Source: Myxococcales bacterium 68-20 (GTDB taxonomy: Bacteria > Myxococcota_A > Polyangia > Polyangiales > Polyangiaceae). Taken from it: a stretch of DNA of 64,000 nt. The stretch's first letter is position 1. Every line of letters starts with the position of its first letter. Both the position numbers and the translations under genes were made by a program. The DNA lies in contig MKVQ01000023.1 in NCBI GenBank assembly GCA_001899635.1, forward strand, positions 99,815-163,814, given 5' to 3'. Positions 51,655 through 60,305 of the stretch are shown here, piece by piece. The notes below the pieces were generated by a model. That model was not told the origin of the DNA. It made no database searches and saw nothing but the letters and a program-made list of their open reading frames with translations.

Positions 51655-53757
51655 ATGTTCCGCCGATGCGTCCCAGCTCTTCCGATCATCGCCATCGCTG
51701 CCCTCTCCGCCTGCTCGCCTGCCGTTGACGGCTCGCGTCCCACCGAGCCCGTCGCCTCGACGCCGTCCGCGCAGTCGACCGCAGGCTCGGCGCGTGGGAA
51801 GGCGAAGCTCGGAAGCTTCGGCGTCGACCTCGCCGGTCTCGATCGCTCCGTGAAGGCGGGGAACGACTTCAACGCCTTCGCCGGCGGCACCTGGATGAAG
51901 GAGCAGAAGATCCCGTCCGACAGGTCGCGCTGGGGCGTGTTCGACATGCTGCGCGAGGAGTCCGACGCGAACGTCCGCACGATCCTCGAGGAGACCGCGA
52001 AGACGAAGGGGGCCAAGGGGACGAACGCGCAGAAGGTCACCGACTTCTACGCCGCCTACCTGGACACGGCCGCGATCGACCAGAAGGGCCTCGCTCCGGC
52101 GAAGCCGGCGCTCGACGCGATCGCCGCAGCGAAGACGCTCGACGACGTCGTGAAGCTGATGGCGCGCCCCGACCTCCCGACCAACGGTCCGATCCACGCC
52201 GACGTCGACCTCGACGAGAAGGATCCGGATCGCTACGTCGTGGTCGTCGGCCACTCCGGCCTCGGCCTCCCCGAGCGCGAGTTCTATCTGAACAAGGACA
52301 AGCAGTTCGAGGAGATCCGCACCAAGTACGTGGCGCACGTCACGAAGCTGCTCACGATGGCCGGCGACAAGAACGCCGCCGCGGACGCGCGCGCGATCCT
52401 CGCTCTCGAGACGAAGATCGCCGAGCAGCACTGGCCGATCGCGGATCGTCGCGAGAGGGACAAGACGTACAACCCGCGCACGCTCGCCGAGCTGCAGAAG
52501 GAGGCGGGCGGGTTCCCGTGGAAGACGTTCCTCGAGGCGCAGGGCTACGCGGGCGAGTCGAAGTTCGTCGTGACCGAGGTCACCGCGATCCCGAAGCTCG
52601 CGAAGCTCTTCGCGGCGACGCCGGTGGCGACCTGGAAGCCGTACCTCACCTACCACTTCCTCCGCGCCTCGTCGGACGTCCTGCCGACGACGTTCGACGC
52701 CGAGGTCTTCGACTTCGCCGGGCGCACGCTCAACGGGCAGCCGGAGCAGCGCGAGCGCTGGAAGCGCGGCGTGGCCGCGGTCAACGGCGCGCTCGGCGAG
52801 GCCGTCGGCGAGCTCTACGTCGCGAAGCACTTCCAGCCGCGCGCCAAGGCCGCGATGGACGTCCTCGTCGAGAACCTCCGCAAGGGCTACGCCGCGCGGA
52901 TCGATGCCGTCGACTGGATGACGCCCGACACGAAGAAGGTCGCGCACGAGAAGCTCGCCTCCTTCCGGCCGAAGATCGGCTACCCGTCGAAGTGGAAGAG
53001 CTACGCGACGCTAGACGTCGTCGCCGGCGACGCCTTCGGCAACGCGCAGCGCGCCGCCGTGTGGGGCCACGAGTACATGCGCGCGAAGCTCGGCACGCCG
53101 ACGGACAAGGACGAGTGGTTCATGTCCCCCCAGACGGTGAACGCCTACTACAACCCCGTCTTCAACGAGATCGTCTTCCCGGCCGCCATCCTCCAGCCGC
53201 CGTTCTTCGATCCCGACGCCGATCCGGCCGTCAACTACGGCGCCATCGGCGGGGTCATCGGCCACGAGATGGGCCACGGCTTCGACGATCAGGGCGCGAA
53301 GTCGGACGCGAAGGGCGTCCTCCGCACGTGGTGGAAGGACGCGGACGTGGAGGCGTTCAAGAAGCGAACGGACGCCCTCGCCGATCAGTACTCGGCGTTC
53401 GAGCCGCTCCCCGGGATCAAGGTCAACGGCCGCCTCACGCTCGGCGAGAACATCGGCGACGTCGGCGGTCTCACCGTCGCGCACCGCGCCTATCAGCTCT
53501 CGCTCGGCGGAAAGCCGGCGGAGTCGATCGACGGGTACACCGGCGACCAGCGCTTCTTCTTCGGATGGGCGCAGGTCTGGCGCACCCTGATCCGCGATCA
53601 GGCGCTCCGCAACCAGGTGATGACCGACCCGCACTCGCCCGCGATGTATCGCGTCAACGGCGTCGTCCGTAACCTCGACGCTTGGTACTCGGCCTTCGAC
53701 GTGAAGGAGGGCGACGCGCTCTACCTCGCGCCCGAGAAGCGCGTCCGCATCTGGTGA
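51655..53757 (+). CDS. pepO: M13-family metallopeptidase (PepO-like), lipoprotein
   Basis: 700 residues from MFRRCVPALPII; the signal ends AALSACSP (lipobox). Full neprilysin-type layout: N-terminal AGNDFNAFAGGTWMKEQKIP-like block, NAYYNPVFNEIVFPAAILQP, the zinc site VIGHEMGHGFDDQGAK (His537, Glu538, His541), LGENIGDVGGLTVAHRAY (third zinc ligand Glu) and a C-terminal MYRVNGVVRNLDAWYSAFDV. Members cleave oligopeptides of up to about 40 residues. The lipid anchor suggests a periplasmic or surface location, fitting predatory or nutritional peptide breakdown (inference). Followed by a clear hairpin. Confidence 0.95.
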   Translation: MFRRCVPALPIIAIAALSACSPAVDGSRPTEPVASTPSAQSTAGSARGKAKLGSFGVDLAGLDRSVKAGNDFNAFAGGTWMKEQKIPSDRSRWGVFDMLREESDANVRTILEETAKTKGAKGTNAQKVTDFYAAYLDTAAIDQKGLAPAKPALDAIAAAKTLDDVVKLMARPDLPTNGPIHADVDLDEKDPDRYVVVVGHSGLGLPEREFYLNKDKQFEEIRTKYVAHVTKLLTMAGDKNAAADARAILALETKIAEQHWPIADRRERDKTYNPRTLAELQKEAGGFPWKTFLEAQGYAGESKFVVTEVTAIPKLAKLFAATPVATWKPYLTYHFLRASSDVLPTTFDAEVFDFAGRTLNGQPEQRERWKRGVAAVNGALGEAVGELYVAKHFQPRAKAAMDVLVENLRKGYAARIDAVDWMTPDTKKVAHEKLASFRPKIGYPSKWKSYATLDVVAGDAFGNAQRAAVWGHEYMRAKLGTPTDKDEWFMSPQTVNAYYNPVFNEIVFPAAILQPPFFDPDADPAVNYGAIGGVIGHEMGHGFDDQGAKSDAKGVLRTWWKDADVEAFKKRTDALADQYSAFEPLPGIKVNGRLTLGENIGDVGGLTVAHRAYQLSLGGKPAESIDGYTGDQRFFFGWAQVWRTLIRDQALRNQVMTDPHSPAMYRVNGVVRNLDAWYSAFDVKEGDALYLAPEKRVRIW

Positions 53758-53771
53758 TCCGACGCGCTTCG

Positions 53772-53808
53772 CCCGCCGTCGCTCGGAAACGGATCGCGCG
53801 ACGGCGGG
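53772..53808. terminator. Terminator hairpin after pepO
   Basis: Arms CCCGCCGTCG and CGACGGCGGG (10 bp, perfect), 17-nt loop, followed by TCTT. Lies between two convergent genes and could serve both. Confidence 0.65.
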
Positions 53809-53845
53809 TCTTCGTCGAGGTCGACGTGGAGCTCGAGCCTCACGG

Positions 53846-54268
53846 TCAGCGGTAGGGACCGAGCTCGGCGCCCGCGGACTGCACAATCGAGAGCAGCTTG
53901 TTCGCGACCTCGCCGACGTCCGCTGGCCGCGAGCCAGGCTCCATCCGGAGCGTGATCATCGCATCGTCGAGGCGAATCGAGAGCACCGGCCTGCCACTTT
54001 TCAGAACGTGCCGCAGCCGCAAGACGAGCGGTGGGTCGTCGGGCCGAGCATCGGCTTCGCGCAGTACTTTCGTGCCGAGGCCACACGCAAAGTAGATCGT
54101 CGTGACGACGACGTAGAGGTTGCTGTCGCGGATGCCGGTCTCGATCCCGACCGGCGTATTGCGGAGGAGGCCGTGGAACTGGGCGTCGTGGAGATGCGTC
54201 GAGAACCTGTTCGCCGTCGCCCATTCGGCGTACTCGCGGAGCAGCAGGCTCGTGTCGCGCTGGCTCAT
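53846..54268 (-). CDS. Hypothetical protein, second gene of a pair
   Basis: 140 residues from MSQRDTSLLLREYAEW. No family recognised. It contains LHDAQFHGLLRNTPVGIETG, LYVVVTTIYFACGLGTKVL (possibly a buried beta/hydrophobic region rather than a membrane helix) and RPVLSIRLDDAMITLRMEP. No signal peptide. The gene begins 5 bp after the stop of the gene at 54274-55050, so the two form one transcription unit. The compact size and pairing with a larger, Gly/Ala-rich protein would be compatible with an effector/partner pair, but nothing shows this directly. Confidence 0.6.
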   Translation of the reverse strand: MSQRDTSLLLREYAEWATANRFSTHLHDAQFHGLLRNTPVGIETGIRDSNLYVVVTTIYFACGLGTKVLREADARPDDPPLVLRLRHVLKSGRPVLSIRLDDAMITLRMEPGSRPADVGEVANKLLSIVQSAGAELGPYR

Positions 54269-54273
54269 GACGC

Positions 54274-55050
54274 TCAACCTCGAACGACGAACGGCGCTGA
54301 CGTCAAACCCGCATGCGGAGCCTCGGGGACCCGGAATGGCGCCTCACCTGGACGATACGGAACGCGGTCCTGCCCGCGAAGCACCGGGGCCTGGCTCTTG
54401 TCGGGGTCGGGAGCGCTCTCGCTCGTCGCCTTCGAGCTCGAACGGCCAGCCGGGCTCGAGGAGCCGGCGGCCGGCGGCAGAGGCGGCCCGTACGGCGTGT
54501 CGGGCTCGCTCTTGCCACCATCTGCCGTCGGAGGCGCGGCCTTGTCGGCCTGGCCCCGAGCCGCGTTATGCCTCTCCGCGATGACGTGCGCGGCGTGCTC
54601 GATGACATCGCCGGCGATGTGCTCGGCCGAGTGCTTGGCGATCGAGCCAACGATCCCAGCCGCGCCGGCCTCCGCCGCCGCGGCTTCGACGCCCGCGACG
54701 ATGCCGCCCGCCAGCAATCCCGGGATCGCGTTGCCGATGGGGTCGCTCTCGATCGGGCGGTCGAGCTTGCGGGTTTCCTCGGCCTTGCGCGCGTTCGCGG
54801 CAAGCCGCTTGTCTGCGTCGGTCGGCACCGAGGCGTTGGGGGCCTGACCGCGGGTCGACATTCCGGACCTCGACATACCCGCGTCGTGGTCGCCGCATGA
54901 GATCCAGGTGTTCTGTCGCGCCTCGGCCTCACGATCACGACGCATCCGGGCGGCCTCGGGCTCCTCCTTCGGCGTCTCACAGGACCGCTCTTCGTCCTTC
55001 GACCACTCGTTGACCTTCGACTGCGAGACCCCCGCGCACCGTTCCGTCAT
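54274..55050 (-). CDS. Hypothetical Gly/Ala- and Pro-rich protein, first gene of a pair
   Basis: 258 residues. Start chosen at MTERCAGVSQSKVNEW because a perfect AGGAGG lies 8 nt upstream. The N-terminal 60 residues are charged with four Cys (for example ERSCETPKEEPEAARMRR and NTWISCGDHDAG). The middle holds a Gly/Ala-rich, weakly hydrophobic stretch (GNAIPGLLAGGIVAGVEAAA to GAAGIVGSIAKHSAEHIAGD). The end is Pro/Ser-rich and probably disordered. No signal peptide and no known domain. The hydrophobic Gly/Ala centre resembles membrane-inserting segments of some secreted effectors; this is speculation. Confidence 0.55.
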   Translation of the reverse strand: MTERCAGVSQSKVNEWSKDEERSCETPKEEPEAARMRRDREAEARQNTWISCGDHDAGMSRSGMSTRGQAPNASVPTDADKRLAANARKAEETRKLDRPIESDPIGNAIPGLLAGGIVAGVEAAAAEAGAAGIVGSIAKHSAEHIAGDVIEHAAHVIAERHNAARGQADKAAPPTADGGKSEPDTPYGPPLPPAAGSSSPAGRSSSKATSESAPDPDKSQAPVLRGQDRVPYRPGEAPFRVPEAPHAGLTSAPFVVRG

Positions 55051-55054
55051 CGTC

Positions 55055-55065
55055 GTTGCCTCCTG
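55055..55065 (-). promoter_or_regulatory. Strong ribosome binding site fixing the start at 55050
   Basis: Minus-strand CAGGAGGCAAC, with AGGAGG ideally placed 8 nt before the ATG. This is the clearest Shine-Dalgarno in the region and decides between the ATGs at 55050 and 55080. Confidence 0.6.
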
Positions 55066-55345
55066 GCACCTGTCGGTCATGACGCCCCGCGGTTGCGCGT
55101 TTTCTCCCCAATCGGCTGCGGCCCAGTGTGCCCGGCCGGGTGACCAACCGCGCCGGACGACGCGTGTGATTCGCCCGGATGCTCTTCTCCCCGCACACGA
55201 GCTCCCGGATCCCGCACTGCCGGCTCGAGCAGACTTCGCCCAGCGAGATCTACGAGGCGCTCCTCGCGCGCTTCGCTCGAGACCACGGCGACGAGCGATC
55301 GGACGCCGGAGGCCTCGTGTTACACTCCCGGCCGTGACCAGCGGG

Positions 55346-56497
55346 ATGATCGCGCTCCCGGCCGCGACCGACACGAGCGCGCACGCCGATCCGTTTCGCT
55401 CTCGCCTCGTCGAGTTCATGCTCGTCGGCGGCGCCACGCTGGTGCTGCTCCCGCTCGCATGGCTGCTTCGCACGGCGATCGGCCTGGACGACTCGGAATT
55501 CGCCGTCTCGTTCACGGCGTTCTACGCCGCCTGGGTCATCAACGACCCGCACTTCGCCGTCACGTACCTCCTTTTCTATAAGGGCGCGCGTCAGCGAGCG
55601 CTCGACCCCGCCATCCCGCGCGCGCAGCGCATTCGCTGGGTGATCGCCGGCGTCGTGGTGCCGCTCGCCCTCGCGGCCTGGGCGATCGGTGCGCTCGCGG
55701 CCCATTCGGCGCAGGCGATCGGGTGGATGGTCCAGCTGATGTACCTGCTCGTCGGCTGGCACTACGCGAAGCAGGGCTTCGGCGTCCTCAGCGTCCTGTC
55801 AGCACGACGCGGCTTCCGCCTGAGCCCACAGGAGCGGACGGCGATCCTGTTCCACTGCTATGCGGGCTGGGCGTTCGCCTGGGCGAACCCGGCCACGCCC
55901 GCAGGCGAATACGAGGAGAAGGGCGTCGTCTACACGGCGCTCGCGCATCCTCGCTGGCTCGAGATCGGCGCGGGCGCCGTGCTCGCCGCGAGCACGATCG
56001 CGGTCGCATGGGTCGTGCTCGCGCGATGGCGCCGGGAACGACGGACGCTGCCGCTCGCGCCGTTGACGGGCCTCCTCGTCACGGTCTGGTCGTGGACGAT
56101 CTTCTCGAGCTTCGACCCGCTCGTCCGCTACGTCATCCCGGCGCTGCACTCGATCCAGTACCTCTATTTCGTCTGGCTGATGAAGCGCAACGAGGCGCGC
56201 GCGGAGGAAGGCCCTCCTGCGTTCGGCCGTCCGGTGGCGGTGCGGCTCGGCCTCCTCGCGGTCTCGGCGCTCGGCCTCGGCGCGATGCTCTTCCACATCG
56301 CGCCGACGTTCCTCGACACCGCGCTCGTCCCGCGCCCGCCGCGCGGCCAGGTGACGACCGACCCGCTGGGCGAGACGCCGTATTTCGCGGCGCTCTTCGT
56401 GTTCGTCAACATCCACCACTACTTCATGGACCACGTGATCTGGCGGCGCGAGAACCCGGACACGCGGTTCCTACGCGATCCCGCCCCCGCCAGCTGA
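55346..56497 (+). CDS. Multispanning membrane protein with conserved-looking His motifs
   Basis: 383 residues from MIALPAATDTSAH (a GTG at 55334 adds four). About eight transmembrane helices. His residues cluster at helix ends: INDPHFAVTYLLFY, LVGWHYAKQGFGVL, ILFHCYAGWAFAWANP, ALHSIQYLYFVW and FVNIHHYFMDHVIWRRENP. This spacing recalls membrane-bound di-iron oxygenase/desaturase or Brp-type proteins, but I cannot match a named family. A lipid- or isoprenoid-modifying role in the inner membrane is possible. It stands immediately upstream of cassette C, with a 150-bp gap on the same strand. Confidence 0.72.
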   Translation: MIALPAATDTSAHADPFRSRLVEFMLVGGATLVLLPLAWLLRTAIGLDDSEFAVSFTAFYAAWVINDPHFAVTYLLFYKGARQRALDPAIPRAQRIRWVIAGVVVPLALAAWAIGALAAHSAQAIGWMVQLMYLLVGWHYAKQGFGVLSVLSARRGFRLSPQERTAILFHCYAGWAFAWANPATPAGEYEEKGVVYTALAHPRWLEIGAGAVLAASTIAVAWVVLARWRRERRTLPLAPLTGLLVTVWSWTIFSSFDPLVRYVIPALHSIQYLYFVWLMKRNEARAEEGPPAFGRPVAVRLGLLAVSALGLGAMLFHIAPTFLDTALVPRPPRGQVTTDPLGETPYFAALFVFVNIHHYFMDHVIWRRENPDTRFLRDPAPAS

Positions 56498-56647
56498 GCG
56501 GTCAGCCAGGCGCCGCTCGGCCGGCCGACTTCCGCCGCGTGCCTGTCGCGCGTAACGGATCCGTCTGCCCGCGAAATGCCCCCACACGCGAAGAGCTCAT
56601 GCGCTCGGAGCGGTATGCCGCGGTCGGGCTGATGTAGAGTCGGCCGA

Positions 56648-57721
56648 ATGCGCCGCGATCGTGCTGCTGCACGGCATCCGAGGACGCGCGTGGCCGCCCT
56701 CGGCGTGGTGCTGGCGGTCGGATTTCGCGCGAGCACCGCGCGTGCGGACCCGTCCTTCGCGCTCGCGTGGCGCGAAGGTCCGGCGCCGACCGCATGCGTG
56801 ACGGAGGCGGCGCTCCGAGAGGTCGTCGCGGAGAAGCTCGGACGCGATCCGTTCACGGCTCGCGAGCGAGCCGACATCGTCATCGAAGGAGAGGAGAGCT
56901 CGGCGGGCGGTCGCCTTCGCGCGCGCATTCGCGAGCGAGGTCGTGACGGCGCCGTCCTCGGGTCGCGCGAGGTCGAAGCGGAGAGCTGTCCTCGCTTGGT
57001 ACGCGCGACGGGGATCGTCGTCGCCCTCTTCGCGAAGGCGCGGGAGGAGGGCGAGCCCGAAGAGCACCGCGGAGGAGCGAGCGAGCGCGCCGTCGAGCGC
57101 GAGGTTGCGGAACCAGAGCGCAACGTGCCGACGGCGTCTCCGCCTGCTCCAAACCCGCCGCTACCTCGCGAGCGTCCGCCACGCAGCGCGCCGCCGCGAC
57201 CGCTCGAGCTGTCGCTCGGGCTCGGCGCATCCGCTGCTCTCGGTCTCCTCCCGTCCGCGAGCGCAGCGCTGCGAGCCATCGCACGGCTCGAGCGTGCGCG
57301 CTCGCGCTGGAGCTTCGAGTGGACCGCGGGCTACAGCGTCCCGCAGTCGTTCCGGAGCCAGACCGTTCGCGGGACGTTGTCGGCGTTCGATCAGCAGGTC
57401 CGGATGTGCCTCGCGTCGGTGCGCCAGCTCCACGTGAGGCTCGATGTGTGCGGGGGCGCGTTCTGGGGAGCGGTGATCCCGTACACGGCGGGGCTCACGG
57501 AGCGTAACGAGACTTGGAGGCCGCTGGCCGGTCCCGTGGGCGCGCTTGCGGTTCAGCTTCGCGCGGAGTCGGGGCGGGCGATGCGCCTGGAGCTCGGAGC
57601 CGCGGTGCCCGTGGTCGGGCGCACCCTCTACTTCCACGGCATCGACGGCGAGCCCGAACGCGTCCACGCGACCGGCACCGTCATCGTCTTCCTCGGCCTG
57701 AACGGCCTTACGAATTTGTAA
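56648..57721 (+). CDS. Secreted two-Cys domain plus barrel-like protein (cassette C, gene 1)
   Basis: 357 residues. Signal peptide with RVAALGVVLAVGFRASTARA. Mature N-terminal domain: FALAWREGPAPTACVTEAAL, EVVAEKLGRDPFTARERADI, LRARIRERGRDGAVLGSREV and the second Cys AESCPRLVRA. A Pro/Arg linker (PPAPNPPLPRERPPRSAPPR) leads to amphipathic strands in the C-terminal half (LSLGLGASAALGLLPSASAA and MRLELGAAVPVVGRTLYFHG). It shares the ACV..AL...V...LG.DPF pattern with the cassette B gene at 13962. Lies 22 bp before the sigma gene. Not a recognised family; an envelope signal input for the sigma switch is inferred. Confidence 0.75.
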   Translation: MRRDRAAARHPRTRVAALGVVLAVGFRASTARADPSFALAWREGPAPTACVTEAALREVVAEKLGRDPFTARERADIVIEGEESSAGGRLRARIRERGRDGAVLGSREVEAESCPRLVRATGIVVALFAKAREEGEPEEHRGGASERAVEREVAEPERNVPTASPPAPNPPLPRERPPRSAPPRPLELSLGLGASAALGLLPSASAALRAIARLERARSRWSFEWTAGYSVPQSFRSQTVRGTLSAFDQQVRMCLASVRQLHVRLDVCGGAFWGAVIPYTAGLTERNETWRPLAGPVGALAVQLRAESGRAMRLELGAAVPVVGRTLYFHGIDGEPERVHATGTVIVFLGLNGLTNL

Positions 57722-57743
57722 TAATGCGACCCCGCGTGGGGCA

Positions 57744-58328
57744 TTGCTACCCGTGCGGGCCGTTTCGTTCCCCAGCTTGGCAAAGGCCGATGCAGCGGCA
57801 GCCGTCCAGATGAACGCGCCGCCCGAGATAGGGGCCATCTTTCGCGACTACGGTCCGTTCGTCTACACGATGCTCCGCAGCCTCGGAGTCCGCAGCTCCG
57901 AAGTGGACGACGCCTTCCAGGAGGTCTTCGTCGTCATCCATCGGAGGCTCGCGACGTACGAGCCTAGGGGCACTCTGCGCTCCTGGGTCTACAGCATCTG
58001 CCTGCGCGTCGCGTTTCGCTTCCGCCGCCGCGCAGGGGCGATGCGCGAGATCGCCACCGAGGAGATTCCGGAGACGGAAGACCCGATGACGCCGGCCGAA
58101 CATCTCCGGCAACGGCAGGCTCACGGGATTTTGTGCGAGATCCTCGACGAGCTCGACGACGACAAGCGTGCCGTCTTCGTGCTCTTCGAGCTCGAAGGTT
58201 TGCCGATGCAGGAGGTGGCTGAGTCGCTCCAGTGCCCGCTCCAGACCGCCTACTCCCGGCTTCGAGCTGCGCGTGAGGCGGTGGACGCCGCGGTGCACCG
58301 TCATCGCGCCCGTAGGGAATTCAAATGA
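57744..58328 (+). CDS. ECF-family RNA polymerase sigma factor (cassette C, gene 2)
   Basis: 194 residues if the TTG at 57744 is used; GTG 57753 or ATG 57810 (MNAPPEIGAIF) are possible and would trim 3 or 22 residues. Sigma-2: EVDDAFQEVFVVIHRRLATY and LRSWVYSICLRVAFRFRRRA. Sigma-4: DKRAVFVLFELEGLPMQEVA with ESLQCPLQTAYSRLRAAREA. Close to the cassette B sigma. ATGA overlap with the anti-sigma-like gene. A short GC hairpin (CCCC-GCGT-GGGG at 57730-57741) precedes the start and could affect translation. Confidence 0.92.
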   Translation: MLPVRAVSFPSLAKADAAAAVQMNAPPEIGAIFRDYGPFVYTMLRSLGVRSSEVDDAFQEVFVVIHRRLATYEPRGTLRSWVYSICLRVAFRFRRRAGAMREIATEEIPETEDPMTPAEHLRQRQAHGILCEILDELDDDKRAVFVLFELEGLPMQEVAESLQCPLQTAYSRLRAAREAVDAAVHRHRARREFK

Positions 58329-59038
58329 GCCGTGATCCGATCCGCCTCGTAGACCTTCACGAACCCCCTTCGCCGGGAGCCGAGTTCGTTCGCGACCTCA
58401 TCCGCGACCAGGAAGGCTTGCAGCCTCCTTGCGGCAAGATGGAGGAGCTCGCCCGCACGCTCGGACCGATCTTGCAGGCGAATCCGCCGACCACGCGTCC
58501 GACGTCCCGGCTCGGCGTGACCGCGGCGGCGGTCGCGACGGCCGTGCTCATCGGGGGCATCCTCTGGACGACGACCAACTCTGCGAAGGACGTGCAGCCG
58601 GTGGACGCGAGCGCTCAGGCGCACCCGATCGACCGCCCCTCGCGACCGGCCGAGCGCCCGTTGGCGATGCCCGCCGAGGTCGATGGTCCGCCCGTCGCCA
58701 CGGTGTCCGTCGACGCTCTGCCGAGCGCGGAGGTGCGCAAAGCGCCGTCGGTCACGCCGACGGCTCTTCGATGCGACGACGTCACGCTCGTCGACGGCGC
58801 CGACACGGCGCTTCGCGCCGGCAATCCCGAGCGTGCGCTCGCCGCGGCCCGCGAGCACGAGCAGCGCTGTCCAACGGGCGCCCTCGTCCAGGAACGAGAG
58901 CGCATCGCGATCGAGGCGCTCGTCCAGCTCGGTCGCATTGACCAGGCGCGCGCCCGTGCGAGCGCGTTCGAAGATCGCTTTCCGTCGTCGCCTCACGTGG
59001 GGCGTATCCGGCAAGCGCTCGAGCGGGTCCCTCGATAG
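58325..59038 (+). CDS. Anti-sigma-like membrane protein (cassette C, gene 3)
   Basis: 237 residues. N-terminal cytoplasmic part with VDLHEPPSPGAEFVRDLIRD. Transmembrane helix LGVTAAAVATAVLIGGILW, linker, and a TPR-like C-terminus (TALRAGNPERALAAAREHEQ, IAIEALVQLGRIDQARARAS, FPSSPHVGRIRQAL). The C-terminal motif IEALVQ.GR.DQA...FPSSPH is shared with cassette B (IDALVR.GR.DEA...YPSSPH). Overlaps the sigma gene by ATGA. Anti-sigma activity is inferred from topology and context; no ZAS motif. Confidence 0.77.
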   Translation: MSRDPIRLVDLHEPPSPGAEFVRDLIRDQEGLQPPCGKMEELARTLGPILQANPPTTRPTSRLGVTAAAVATAVLIGGILWTTTNSAKDVQPVDASAQAHPIDRPSRPAERPLAMPAEVDGPPVATVSVDALPSAEVRKAPSVTPTALRCDDVTLVDGADTALRAGNPERALAAAREHEQRCPTGALVQERERIAIEALVQLGRIDQARARASAFEDRFPSSPHVGRIRQALERVPR

Positions 59039-59099
59039 CGACGCCCGAGATGTCCGATCCGAAGACTCTTTCCAACCCGTTCGTCAGCAGCGAGTGAGC

Positions 59100-60305
59100 A
59101 TGAGACCTTCCAACCTGGTAGTCGCCGTCATGATCGCGACCCTGGCCCTTGCCTGGGGATGCACGCGCAGCGACGAGCGTCTCGGCCTCGAGATCGGACG
59201 GCCTCCGTCGGCGCAGTTCGGCGGGGTGGACGCAGGACCCGATGCCGAGCCCAGCGCCACGCGCGAGCTCGTCTCGTATTGCCCGTCGAACAAGTGCCCG
59301 CCGGGGTTTACGACCTGCCCCACATCGCGCTTCCCGTGCGACGTCAACCTGCGCCTCGACGTGAACAACTGCGGCGCGTGCGGCTCCGCGTGCCCCACAG
59401 GAACCGGCTTCGAGACGTTCACGTGCCTCGACGGGGCCTGTGCGATGCAGTGCAGGTCCACCTCGGACGTGGAGCGCTTCGATTGCGACGGACTCGCTGA
59501 CAACGGCTGCGAGACGAGCAGCTACGACAACAATCACTGCGGTGCCTGTGGAAACAAGTGCACCGACCCGGCGAAGCCGTGCGCGATCCAGGGGCCTGTA
59601 GGAACCAACGCCGGCGTTGCGTGTGGCTGCCCGGACGGCATGCTCTCTTGCGGCACTACGCGCTGCCGTGACCTCCAGAACCGGGACACCGACTGCGGCG
59701 CGTGCGGAAATCGATGCGACCCGACCGGGAACGGCGCTCCGAGCTACCCGAACGCGTACTACGGATGCATGGCTGGTGCTTGCGGAGCGCTGAAGTGCAA
59801 CGCGAATCTCGCCAACTGCGACAACGATCTTTCGAACGGCTGCGAGACGTCGATCCTCACGAACGACAACTGCGGGGCATGCGGCATCGTGTGCCCCGAC
59901 GGGCAGGCGTGCCGCCTCGATTGGGAGCAGAGGCCCACCTGCATGTGTCCCCCGGGCCTGACCTTTTGTCCTCTGAGTTGTGCCGGTGACCTGTGCAAGG
60001 GCGAGTGCATCGACCTCAGGTCGGACGCCGACAACTGCGGCGCGTGCGGCGTCGTGTGCTCGACCAACCTGGCCGGGACGCGAAAGACGTGTGACTACGG
60101 CGCGTGCGCGATGCGGTGCAACGAGGGGCGCGCCGACTGCAACCACAGTCAGGTCGATGGCTGCGAGGTCGATACGGCCAGCGATCCGCGGAACTGCGGG
60201 GCGTGCGGGCACACCTGCGATGCCGTAGCCGGACAGGCCTGTGTCAATGGCCTCTGCGTGGTCGAGCCTTGCGCCCCCCCCGATGCCGAGGAGGCCGCGC
60301 GATGA
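59100..60305 (+). CDS. Cys-rich (Stig1-like) lipoprotein, cassette C gene 4
   Basis: 401 residues. Signal ATLALAWGCTRSD (lipobox). First module YCPSNKCPPGFTTCPTSRFP and CDVNLRLDVNNCGACGSAC. Further NCGACG/DCGACGN modules and a final AVAGQACVNGLCVVEPC mirror the cassette A and B proteins. The Cys spacing is more like A than B in the region ANYYGC/YYGCMAGACGALKC. ATGA overlap with the following propeller gene. Extracellular, disulfide-rich, no enzymatic residues seen. Confidence 0.9.
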   Translation: MRPSNLVVAVMIATLALAWGCTRSDERLGLEIGRPPSAQFGGVDAGPDAEPSATRELVSYCPSNKCPPGFTTCPTSRFPCDVNLRLDVNNCGACGSACPTGTGFETFTCLDGACAMQCRSTSDVERFDCDGLADNGCETSSYDNNHCGACGNKCTDPAKPCAIQGPVGTNAGVACGCPDGMLSCGTTRCRDLQNRDTDCGACGNRCDPTGNGAPSYPNAYYGCMAGACGALKCNANLANCDNDLSNGCETSILTNDNCGACGIVCPDGQACRLDWEQRPTCMCPPGLTFCPLSCAGDLCKGECIDLRSDADNCGACGVVCSTNLAGTRKTCDYGACAMRCNEGRADCNHSQVDGCEVDTASDPRNCGACGHTCDAVAGQACVNGLCVVEPCAPPDAEEAAR

